A DNA stretch of 6,301 bases from Alphaproteobacteria bacterium (lineage in GTDB: Bacteria; Pseudomonadota; Alphaproteobacteria; SMXP01), in NCBI GenBank assembly GCA_021774995.1, contig JAJFIM010000041.1, positions 1 through 6,301 on the forward strand, in the 5' to 3' direction. Of the stretch, positions 1 to 5,308 are shown in pieces; the first letter of the stretch is position 1, and every line of letters starts with the position of its first letter. Both the position numbers and the translations under genes were made by a program. The notes under the pieces are model-generated. The model ran no database searches. It worked only from the letters and a program-made list of their open reading frames with translations, and had not been told where the DNA came from.

Positions 1-2
1 GC

Positions 3-1025
3 AGTTATGTGCCTGAGGATCAGGACTACAAATTGGAGCTTCTGGAGGAGGCCACGTTCCTGCTGTGGCCGGCATTGTCGGCGGAGCCCAGTCCTGAAAG
101 CCTAACGCCCCGGCAGCGCCTTGACGCGGTTGACGGATTGATGCGCGCGCTCTCCTCCCTCATGTTTCACCCAGGCGATCAGGCGTTCAAACGCTCGGCG
201 GAGCGGCTTTATGGCGTCTTGGGGGCCATTCGCAATAAGGCCGGATCGACGGCGGCGTTGAGCGATCTGGAACAACGCCTGACGGCCAATGTGAGCCAGC
301 CGCTTGATTTTCTGCGCACGGCTTTACAGGTCGGCCCTGTGACTTTTGACGATCTGCCGCAAAGCGTGCGCGCCCGCGTGGTGTCTCAAGACGGCCGTGT
401 GCGCATCGTCGGGCTGCCGGCGGAGGACATGACAGATTTTGAAGCCATGAAGCGTTTTGTCAGGGAAGTGACGGGGGAGTTTCCGCAAGCCACGGGCCGG
501 CCGATCCTGGAGGCGGGCGTTGGGGAGATTGTGGTCGAATCTTTTGTCACCGCCATCGCCATTGCCTTAACGGCCATCCTTATCGTTTTGATGGTCACGG
601 TGAGGCGTTTTTCAGATACGCTCATTATTCTTGTGCCGCTGTTAATGGCCTCTTGCATGACCATCGCCACCAGTGTTTTGATTGGGATTCCGCTAAATCA
701 GGCCAACATTATTGTATTGCCTCTTGTGATGGGACTTGGGGTCGATAACGGCATTCACATGGTGATGCGGTTTCGCGAAGACGGCTCGATGGAGAATTTG
801 CTGAAATCAAGCACGCCCCGCGCAATTATACTCAGTACATTGACGACTGTTGCCGCGTTCGGTGCGCTCTCTTTGTCCATTCACCAGGGTATTCGAAGTA
901 TGGGGTTGTTGTTGACAATTTCCATGGGGTACTTGCTGGTCTGCACCATATTGGTTCTGCCCGCCCTGCTCTACTGGCGGGCGGGATCGGTAGCCGGCCG
1001 CGGCAATAAGGTAAAGGCGGGCTGA
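3..1025 (+). CDS. hpnN: HpnN-like RND/MMPL family transporter, C-terminal part (5' end outside window)
   Basis: This is an inner-membrane RND/MMPL-superfamily exporter, most like HpnN, which moves hopanoids from the inner to the outer membrane. The frame is open to the left edge (Ser-Tyr before VPEDQDYKL), so the GTG at base 9 is an internal Val codon and not a start. Counting from that Val, residues 1-175 form a soluble periplasmic-type domain with the 'VPEDQD' entry typical of HpnN. Five hydrophobic segments follow at about 178-197, 203-225, 232-250, 273-291 and 299-322, the usual second transmembrane half of an RND protein. The fourth-helix motif GLGVDNGIHMVMRF (242-255) carries the Asp246 typical of MMPL/RND proton relays. 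The C-terminus is short and basic. The 221-base gap to the next gene argues against tight coupling. The RND/MMPL family call is firm; HpnN rather than another MMPL exporter is likely, and neighbouring hpn genes are not visible. Confidence 0.85.
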   Translation, partial: SYVPEDQDYKLELLEEATFLLWPALSAEPSPESLTPRQRLDAVDGLMRALSSLMFHPGDQAFKRSAERLYGVLGAIRNKAGSTAALSDLEQRLTANVSQPLDFLRTALQVGPVTFDDLPQSVRARVVSQDGRVRIVGLPAEDMTDFEAMKRFVREVTGEFPQATGRPILEAGVGEIVVESFVTAIAIALTAILIVLMVTVRRFSDTLIILVPLLMASCMTIATSVLIGIPLNQANIIVLPLVMGLGVDNGIHMVMRFREDGSMENLLKSSTPRAIILSTLTTVAAFGALSLSIHQGIRSMGLLLTISMGYLLVCTILVLPALLYWRAGSVAGRGNKVKAG

Positions 1026-1041
1026 TCACCATGATGTGATC
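1024..1041. repeat. Short inverted repeat at the transporter stop codon
   Basis: GATCAC and GTGATC (6-base perfect arms, 6-base spacer) start inside the TGA stop of the transporter gene. The following bases are GCGAAGGGA with no T-run, so it lacks the form of an intrinsic terminator. It could be a weak hairpin or chance. Confidence 0.3.
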
Positions 1042-1124
1042 GCGAAGGGACTCAACCTCCCGTCATCGCAAGACCCATATCAAAAATCTGGAAGATTCCG
1101 CCTGATTTTCATAAATTTCGGAAG

Positions 1125-1142
1125 TGGTTTTTCTAAAGACCA
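1125..1142. repeat. Small hairpin in the AT-rich gap upstream of the lipid A deacylase
   Basis: TGGTTTT and AAGACCA can pair over seven positions (one G-T wobble) around a TCTA loop. An A-run follows on the + strand, not a T-run. It lies about 40 bases upstream of the candidate promoter, in sequence clearly richer in A and T than the flanking genes. Its role is unknown. Confidence 0.25.
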
Positions 1143-1183
1143 TTCAAAAAATATGCAGATGCGCAAAATAGTGTGATTTGCGT

Positions 1184-1213
1184 TTAACCACCTCACTCTG
1201 CAAAATATATACT
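1184..1213 (+). promoter_or_regulatory. Candidate sigma-70-type promoter for the lipid A deacylase gene
   Basis: TTAACC (1184-1189) and TATACT (1208-1213) match the -35 and -10 consensus at 4 of 6 and 5 of 6 positions with an 18-base spacer. They lie 33 bases ahead of the preferred start codon. This rests on pattern matching only, in an AT-rich stretch where such matches are common. Confidence 0.3.
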
Positions 1214-1246
1214 CAATTGGGTGCATTATCTGGGGGGTGTAAATTC

Positions 1247-1828
1247 ATGTTTATTCGCTTCATCGGGATTTTATGCGGGATCGCCGCATTCGCCGTTTTA
1301 GCGCTTGGCTTGAGCGAAAATGCACAGGCGCAAGAACCCATAATTTCGGAAGTGCGGTTCGGCCTGCTCAGTCATGACGTCGCCTTTTTTGGAGAAAGTA
1401 AGGAAGAGGGGGCCGACATCAATGCTGAAATATTGTTTCGGCGCCTTGGTAAAAAGTCAGCCGAAGAACGCAGAAAGTTGATCCCCTGGTTGTTGTCGCC
1501 GCGACCGCATATCGGCGCCAGTATTAATGCGCGGGGCGATACAAATCTCTTTTACGCCGGGCTGACATGGGATGTGGATCTGGGGCATTCATTTTTTGCC
1601 GACGCCAGTTTTGGCGGCGTGGTTCATGACGGTGAAAAATCATCTCTGCGCATCGACAAAAAGGAATTAGGGTGCCGCGCACTGTTTCGGGGCAGCGCTT
1701 CTGTGGGGCGCGATGTTACCAGCCATATCAACGTCTCGGTGATGCTTGAACACGCTTCCAATGGCGGCTTGTGCAGCCATAATGAGGGCCTGAACAATGC
1801 CGGAATCCGATTAGGGTATAAGTTTTAA
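1247..1828 (+). CDS. PagL-type acyloxyacyl hydrolase (lipid A 3-O-deacylase family)
   Basis: This 193-residue exported protein belongs to the PagL family, outer-membrane beta-barrels that remove the 3-O-linked acyl chain of lipid A. I chose ATG 1247 over the upstream TTG 1178: it has a G-rich ribosome site (GGGGGG, 1232-1237), and starting there puts a signal peptide at the very N-terminus (hydrophobic 5-22, likely cut after AQA, residue 28). Alternating barrel-like strands follow (for example LFYAGLTWDVDLG, 101-113). The C-terminal motif is EHASNGGL (168-175), then NEGLNNAGIRLGYKF ending in the aromatic Phe typical of outer-membrane proteins. His169 and Ser171 match the PagL catalytic pair, with Asn172 and Asn179 in the expected places; the position of the PagL catalytic Glu (14 residues after the His) is Asn183. 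It has its own upstream region. Family assignment is strong; lipid A deacylation is inferred. Confidence 0.82.
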   Translation: MFIRFIGILCGIAAFAVLALGLSENAQAQEPIISEVRFGLLSHDVAFFGESKEEGADINAEILFRRLGKKSAEERRKLIPWLLSPRPHIGASINARGDTNLFYAGLTWDVDLGHSFFADASFGGVVHDGEKSSLRIDKKELGCRALFRGSASVGRDVTSHINVSVMLEHASNGGLCSHNEGLNNAGIRLGYKF

Positions 1829-1990
1829 TTATTTACGCTGCGCCTTCAGGTTCTTGCCAAACTGGTTAACCATGCGGGTCCCTGCGCGCCTGGTCAGTTT
1901 GGGAGTGACGCGGGGGGGGCTTTCAGATCTGGAAGGCGAAAAAGCGCAACTGAGGCATTTTGAAGCGGGGCGAGGGCGCTTGCGAACAAC
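1829..1990 (-). pseudogene. Possible relic of a coding sequence (53-codon open stretch without a credible start)
   Basis: The minus strand is open from 1990 down to a TAA at 1829-1831, one base after the deacylase stop. The translated end, RAGTRMVNQFGKNLKAQRK, is basic and protein-like, but the only in-frame ATG (1873) would give 14 residues, and a stop closes the frame just upstream. A run of eight G (1912-1919) lies inside. It could be the tail of a decayed gene or plain non-coding DNA; I do not recognise a family. Confidence 0.2.
1857..1902. repeat. Inverted repeat downstream of the lipid A deacylase gene
   Basis: CCAAACTG (1857-1864) and CAGTTTGG (1895-1902) are perfect 8-base arms. Pairing can continue with ACCA/TGGT if four bases (GTTA) bulge out. 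It begins 28 bases after the deacylase stop, where a terminator would be expected, but neither strand has a T-run next to it. It may be a factor-dependent stop, an mRNA 3'-end stabiliser, or chance. Confidence 0.35.
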
Positions 1991-1994
1991 TTAA

Positions 1995-2023
1995 TTGCTA
2001 ACTTGTTATGCATTCATTACATT
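1995..2023 (+). promoter_or_regulatory. Candidate promoter for the GntR regulator and Rieske oxygenase genes
   Basis: TTGCTA (1995-2000) and TACATT (2018-2023), 17 bases apart, each match the sigma-70 consensus at 4 of 6 positions. They would give a leader of about 40 bases before ATG 2070. A longer reading frame could start at TTG 1995, inside this element, which is one reason to prefer the later start. Confidence 0.35.
2004..2021. promoter_or_regulatory. Candidate GntR operator (imperfect 18-base palindrome)
   Basis: TGTTATGCATTCATTACA pairs at seven of its nine half-site positions and has TGT...ACA ends. It overlaps the proposed -10 box ahead of the regulator gene. GntR-family proteins bind short palindromes as dimers and often repress their own promoter, so autoregulation is a reasonable inference. 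HutC-type sites often carry TGT and ACA at comparable places, but the exact consensus for this protein is unknown. Confidence 0.4.
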
Positions 2024-2069
2024 GTGGCCTCAGGCTTTATTCGGCCAGAACGATAAAGGGTCACGCTTT

Positions 2070-2822
2070 ATGAACGAGATCGGGTTTCAAACCCTCGATA
2101 CCATCAGCGCGCATCGCTATTACCAAGTCTATTCCATGGTGCGCGAATGGATCTATGAGGGGCTTTATGCGCCGGGGGCGCGACTGCCATCAGAGGCGGA
2201 GCTGTGCCGGAGTTTCGGCGTGTCGCGCATCACCGCCCGCAAGGCGGTTGAATTGCTGATTCGGGAAAACCTCGTCGTCTCCATCCAGGGCAAAGGCACC
2301 TTCGTGGTGGAGGACCTGGCGGATGCGCACACTGTTGGAGATATGGACCAGCTTATCCGCAAAGTGGAGAGGCTCGGCCGTCAATCCGACATCAAAGACG
2401 CGACGGTTGAAGAAATTACGGGAAGCGACGCCACATGCAGCGATCTGGCGCTGTCCAAAGGAGCGCGCGTCCACCGGGCGTCCCGTGTGCGCTATCTTGA
2501 CGGCGATCCCATCGGTTATATCGTTACGTTTGTGCCGGCCGATCTTGGCATCGCATTTAGCTTAGACGAAATCAGTTCAGACCCCGTATTGACTTTGTTG
2601 GAGCGTAAGGGGTGGAAAATCTCCGGCGCGGATCAACTCGTTGGAGCGACTTTGGCCGATACGCGCCTTGCCTCCATTCTGAAAATCAATATTGGCGCGC
2701 CCATTGTGCGCATTCGTCTGGTTGTGTTTGACGTGGCGAACCGCCCGGTCGAACGGATGATCTCGTATTACCGCGCCGACCGCTATCATCATCATACGGT
2801 CCTGGGCCGGAAACTTTCTTGA
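2070..2822 (+). CDS. GntR-family transcriptional regulator, HutC subfamily (UTRA domain)
   Basis: This is a 250-residue DNA-binding regulator. The N-terminal winged helix-turn-helix spans about residues 15-78 and shows the GntR signature: LPSEAELCRSFGVSR (39-53), then TARKAVELL and the wing GKGTFV (74-79). Residues about 95-244 form a UTRA ligand-binding domain, with the RVRYLDGDPIGY segment (139-150) and the closing SYYRADRYHHH (232-242) typical of HutC-type members, which sense small metabolites. I start at ATG 2070, which has AAAGGG nine bases upstream and gives the usual HutC length; the longer TTG 1995 start would add an atypical tail. The Rieske oxygenase gene follows after 32 bases, so this is probably its local, ligand-released repressor. 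The ligand cannot be predicted; regulation of the convergent methyltransferase/oxidase unit is possible but unshown. Confidence 0.9.
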   Translation: MNEIGFQTLDTISAHRYYQVYSMVREWIYEGLYAPGARLPSEAELCRSFGVSRITARKAVELLIRENLVVSIQGKGTFVVEDLADAHTVGDMDQLIRKVERLGRQSDIKDATVEEITGSDATCSDLALSKGARVHRASRVRYLDGDPIGYIVTFVPADLGIAFSLDEISSDPVLTLLERKGWKISGADQLVGATLADTRLASILKINIGAPIVRIRLVVFDVANRPVERMISYYRADRYHHHTVLGRKLS

Positions 2823-2840
2823 AATGGCTGAATTCCCGAC

Positions 2841-2844
2841 GGAG
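2841..2844 (+). promoter_or_regulatory. Ribosome binding site of the Rieske oxygenase gene
   Basis: GGAG sits ten bases before ATG 2855 in the 32-base gap after the regulator. It supports this start, which also gives the usual N-terminal NNWYVAA of the family. The gap has no evident promoter or terminator, consistent with co-transcription. Confidence 0.5.
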
Positions 2845-2854
2845 ATAGTGCGAG

Positions 2855-4006
2855 ATGCTGATCAATAATTGGTATGTGGCCGCCTGCGCGCACGAGGTGC
2901 AACAGGGCAAGCCTCTGGGCGTTAAAATGCTGGGCATGGATTTCGTGCTGTTTCGCGATGCGCAAGGCTCGGCAGTCTGCCTCAGCGGCGTGTGCTGCCA
3001 TAGGGGCGGCGTCTTGTCCGATGGATTGATCAATGACGGCTGCGTTGCCTGTCCCTATCATGGATGGGAGTTTGCGGGGGACGGCGCCTGCGTCAAAATT
3101 CCGGCTTTGGGCGAAGGCGCAAAAATTCCTAAAAGGGGCCGCGTGGATTCTTATCCGGTGCAAGAGAAATATGGCTGGGTGTGGACGTTTTTGGGTGATC
3201 TGCCCGAAGAGAAACGCCCGGCGATCCCCGATCTTTTTCCTGAGTATGACGACACGCAAAACTGGCGCCGCATGCCCTTTCAGTTTGAAGCCAAGTGCAA
3301 TTGGATGCGCATGGAGGAAAATTCCCTTGATACGGCGCACACGAACTTTGTGCACCGGGCGTTCGGCGCGCGGCACGCGCCCGCGCTGGAAGCCAGCCTC
3401 ATCGAAGAAACGGAATGGGGCGCGCGGGTGGCCCGCACAAAACCCGCCCCCAAAACCGAACAGAAAAGCGGCGACATGGCGCACTTGCTGCAAAAGGGCC
3501 GCAAAAACACCAGCGTCAATCTGGAGTTCAGCGTGATCGGCGTGTGCCACCGGATTAACCCCACCTTCCGGCCCGGCATGAGCCTCATCACCTTTACCGC
3601 CAGAACGCCCATCGACGCGTATCGCACACGGGCGATCGGCTGGCAGGCGCGCAATTATCTCATGGCGCCCGAGCATGACGCCGAACGCATGGCGCTCATC
3701 GACGAGGCCGTGCGGGAGGATTTAAGCGTTGTTGAAAAAGTTCAACCCCCCCTGACGCCCAAATCCCTGTCCCATGAGTTTCTCACCGAAACGGACGGCA
3801 TGGAAGTCGCCTTCCGCAAAGCGGTGTGGCGCGCGGCGTCCCAAGGCTGGGAGATCGATCGGCAAGCATTTGAGCAGGAGCGCCTCACCCGCGTATTGGT
3901 GATTCCCTCTCCAGCGCGGCGCGCCGACCCCAAAAACTGGATTCACAAATCCGTGCCGCTCATCGCGCCGCATGTTGATGCGGCCTCACGCTCCGCGGCG
4001 GAATAG
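2855..4006 (+). CDS. Rieske [2Fe-2S] non-heme iron oxygenase, alpha (catalytic) subunit
   Basis: This 383-residue cytoplasmic oxygenase uses O2 and electrons from a separate reductase to hydroxylate or O-demethylate an organic substrate. The Rieske domain (about 1-115) binds [2Fe-2S] through Cys47, His49, Cys66 and His69 in a C-x-H-x16-C-x2-H pattern (CCHRGG ... CPYHGW). The catalytic domain has the mononuclear iron motif ENSLDTAHTNFVH (155-167), with iron ligands His162 and His167 and the bridging Asp159. Asp289 in REDLSVVE is the best candidate for the third, carboxylate ligand. Length and layout match the one-component-oxygenase type (phthalate dioxygenase/vanillate demethylase VanA branch), without a beta subunit. 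No ferredoxin or reductase is in the window. The gene lies behind a GntR regulator and faces a methyltransferase/oxidase pair. Catalytic class is very secure; the substrate is unknown. Confidence 0.93.
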   Translation: MLINNWYVAACAHEVQQGKPLGVKMLGMDFVLFRDAQGSAVCLSGVCCHRGGVLSDGLINDGCVACPYHGWEFAGDGACVKIPALGEGAKIPKRGRVDSYPVQEKYGWVWTFLGDLPEEKRPAIPDLFPEYDDTQNWRRMPFQFEAKCNWMRMEENSLDTAHTNFVHRAFGARHAPALEASLIEETEWGARVARTKPAPKTEQKSGDMAHLLQKGRKNTSVNLEFSVIGVCHRINPTFRPGMSLITFTARTPIDAYRTRAIGWQARNYLMAPEHDAERMALIDEAVREDLSVVEKVQPPLTPKSLSHEFLTETDGMEVAFRKAVWRAASQGWEIDRQAFEQERLTRVLVIPSPARRADPKNWIHKSVPLIAPHVDAASRSAAE

Positions 4007-4021
4007 GGATTTCAGCCGCAC

Positions 4022-4061
4022 CCCCTTTGTCATTCCCGTGATTTCCCCTTTTGTCATCCCG
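4022..4061. repeat. Tandem copies of the repeat head (CCCCTTT-GTCAT-CCCG)
   Basis: CCCCTTTGTCATTCCCG (4022-4038) and CCCCTTTTGTCATCCCG (4045-4061) are near-identical and 23 bases apart. The second is the beginning of the inverted repeat that follows. The first looks like a truncated extra copy of the same element's end, left by slippage or an earlier insertion. Confidence 0.5.
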
Positions 4062-4143
4062 CGACTTGATCGCGGGACCCATCTTTAATTTTCAGCATAC
4101 GTATGGATAAATGGACTCCGCGATCAAGCCGCAGCGTGACAAA
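4050..4143. repeat. 94-base imperfect inverted repeat between convergent genes (dispersed intergenic palindrome type)
   Basis: The 33-base left arm (4050-4082, TTTGTCATCCCGCG...GACCCAT) matches the reverse complement of the right arm (4111-4143, ATGGACTCC...GTGACAAA) at 26 of 33 positions. The arms flank a 28-base AT-rich core that contains the perfect 10-base palindrome CATACGTATG (4096-4105). GTCATCCCGCG...GGGACCCAT arms are characteristic of dispersed intergenic repeats I know from alphaproteobacteria, probably non-autonomous elements moved by another enzyme. It starts 43 bases after the Rieske stop and ends 13 bases before the methyltransferase stop. No transposase is encoded. Copy number in this genome cannot be judged from one window. 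Confidence 0.75.
4058..4092 (+). terminator. Candidate terminator of the GntR/Rieske unit, formed by the repeat's left arm
   Basis: CCCGCG (4058-4063) and CGCGGG (4071-4076) form a perfect six-base GC stem around ACTTGAT, followed after a few bases by the T-rich CTTTAATTTT (4083-4092). The T-tract is not directly against the stem, so it is not a textbook intrinsic terminator. Its place between convergent genes makes a stop function likely; the equivalent hairpin in the right arm, which would serve the minus strand, is more decayed. Confidence 0.45.
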
Positions 4144-4156
4144 TGTGTAGAGAGCT

Positions 4157-5308
4157 TCAACCCGGCTTAAAGGCGCCGTGGACGAACCAGGCGCCGGGGC
4201 CGGCTTCTCGCTTGACGTGTTCGGTGAAGCCTGCGCCTTCCGGGTAGCCCTGTTCGATCATAATTTTTTCCATATCGGAATCGGCCCAGCCCATCCAGAA
4301 CGGCTCGCCGTTGTACTTGACCTGCCAGTCGTTCAGCACTTGATCGGTGAGCCCGATAAAACCTTTTTGAAACGCCACATCAAGGTGCAGGATGACCCCG
4401 CCGGGTTTCACCACGCGCCAGCTTTCCGCGACCATTTTGGGCAGGATCTCATGGGTGGTTTCATGGCCGACAATATGGGAGACCACCAGATCAAAACTCT
4501 CGTCGTCATAGGTCAGCGCCTCGGCGCTCATCTGTTTGAAATGCACCGGTACGCATAAGCTCTCCGCCCGCGCATGGGCAAAGCGCAACAGGCCCGGCGC
4601 GCACTCAATGGCGTGAATCTCAATGCCGGGAAAGTGCTTCCAATAGGGCGTTGTGTTTCCGCCCCAGCCGCAACCGATGTCCAGCATTTTCGTCGGTGTA
4701 AAATCGGGGAATTTGCCGCGCATATAATCGATCAGAAAACCCGCGCCGGAATAACCGCCCAGATTGTCGTGCCCCTTGCCCTTGGCGTAGATCCACCCGC
4801 CGCCTAATTGATAGGCGCCCGCCGTGATGTCGCCTTGCCCCCTGTCAAAGGCAAAACCGCCCGGCTGACGATGAATTTCGGTCTCAGCGATGTTGGCGGG
4901 AATATCCAAAGCGGGGTCAAGTTCAAGAGAGCCCACCTTGGCGGCGCTGGAAGAATGCGTCTCAGCGGCGTTTTGCAAACGGGGCAGTTCGTGGGCCAGA
5001 ATATCTTCCACGCATTCCCACATGAGGGTTTGAGAGTCATATGTCATGGCCGACCACAGTTTGAACAGTCCTTGCTCGGTCAGTTTGGTTTTGAGGACTT
5101 CCCGATCCGCCGCGTTGTTTTTGTCCAGAGGCCGGCCGAGATCCGCCTCCAGTTTTGGCGCGATTTTTTGATCCACAAGCGCGCGCATGCCCGCCGCCAT
5201 GTCAAGATTGATGACTCTTTTTAGAGCGACAATGATTTCGCGCCGCGCCGCGTCATCGTGATTGGGACGGATTTCCATTTTCATGTCTTGCGCGTTAAGT
5301 GCGGTCAT
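4157..5308 (-). CDS. Class I SAM-dependent methyltransferase with N-terminal helical extension
   Basis: This 383-residue cytoplasmic enzyme should transfer a methyl group from S-adenosylmethionine to an unidentified small molecule. The Rossmann domain is in the C-terminal half: motif I MLDIGCGWGG (208-217) for SAM binding, acidic Glu235 in IHAIECAP at the end of strand 2, SFDLVVSHIVGHE (271-283) as motif II, and RVVKPGGVI (298-306) before strand 5. Residues 1-140 are mainly helical and resemble no domain I can name. A Gly-rich linker follows with EIHRQPGGF (144-152), a segment I believe recurs in a group of bacterial methyltransferases with this extension. The start is secure: AAGGAGA lies six bases upstream of ATG 5308. 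Fourteen bases overlap the end of the FAD oxidase gene, so the two are translated from one message. Fold and cofactor are certain; O-, N- or C-methylation is not determined. Confidence 0.9.
   Translation of the reverse strand: MTALNAQDMKMEIRPNHDDAARREIIVALKRVINLDMAAGMRALVDQKIAPKLEADLGRPLDKNNAADREVLKTKLTEQGLFKLWSAMTYDSQTLMWECVEDILAHELPRLQNAAETHSSSAAKVGSLELDPALDIPANIAETEIHRQPGGFAFDRGQGDITAGAYQLGGGWIYAKGKGHDNLGGYSGAGFLIDYMRGKFPDFTPTKMLDIGCGWGGNTTPYWKHFPGIEIHAIECAPGLLRFAHARAESLCVPVHFKQMSAEALTYDDESFDLVVSHIVGHETTHEILPKMVAESWRVVKPGGVILHLDVAFQKGFIGLTDQVLNDWQVKYNGEPFWMGWADSDMEKIMIEQGYPEGAGFTEHVKREAGPGAWFVHGAFKPG

Noticed and set aside
1062..1078. GTCATCGCAAGACCCAT, resembling the ends of the 4050-4143 repeat with the middle deleted
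   Set aside because: Only about 13 bases match and there is no partner arm, so chance similarity cannot be excluded.
1178..1246. TTG start giving the deacylase a 23-residue N-terminal extension
   Set aside because: The extension would put polar sequence ahead of the signal peptide, overlaps the candidate promoter, and the ATG at 1247 has a G-rich ribosome site.
1995..2069. TTG start giving the GntR regulator a 25-residue extension
   Set aside because: The ATG at 2070 has AAAGGG at suitable spacing and gives the usual family length; the extension overlaps promoter-like sequence.
2792..3676. Long open reading frame (294 codons) on the minus strand opposite the Rieske oxygenase and regulator genes
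   Set aside because: It mirrors the codon pattern of the real gene on the other strand in GC-rich DNA, has no recognisable domain, and the + strand has complete Rieske and iron-binding motifs.
4022..4143. CRISPR array or tRNA in the repeat-bearing gap
   Set aside because: There are only two short head copies and one inverted repeat, with no regular spacers and no cloverleaf.
4178..4558. Plus-strand open frame opposite the methyltransferase gene
   Set aside because: Antisense shadow: the minus strand has the SAM motifs, a strong ribosome site and a coupled upstream gene.
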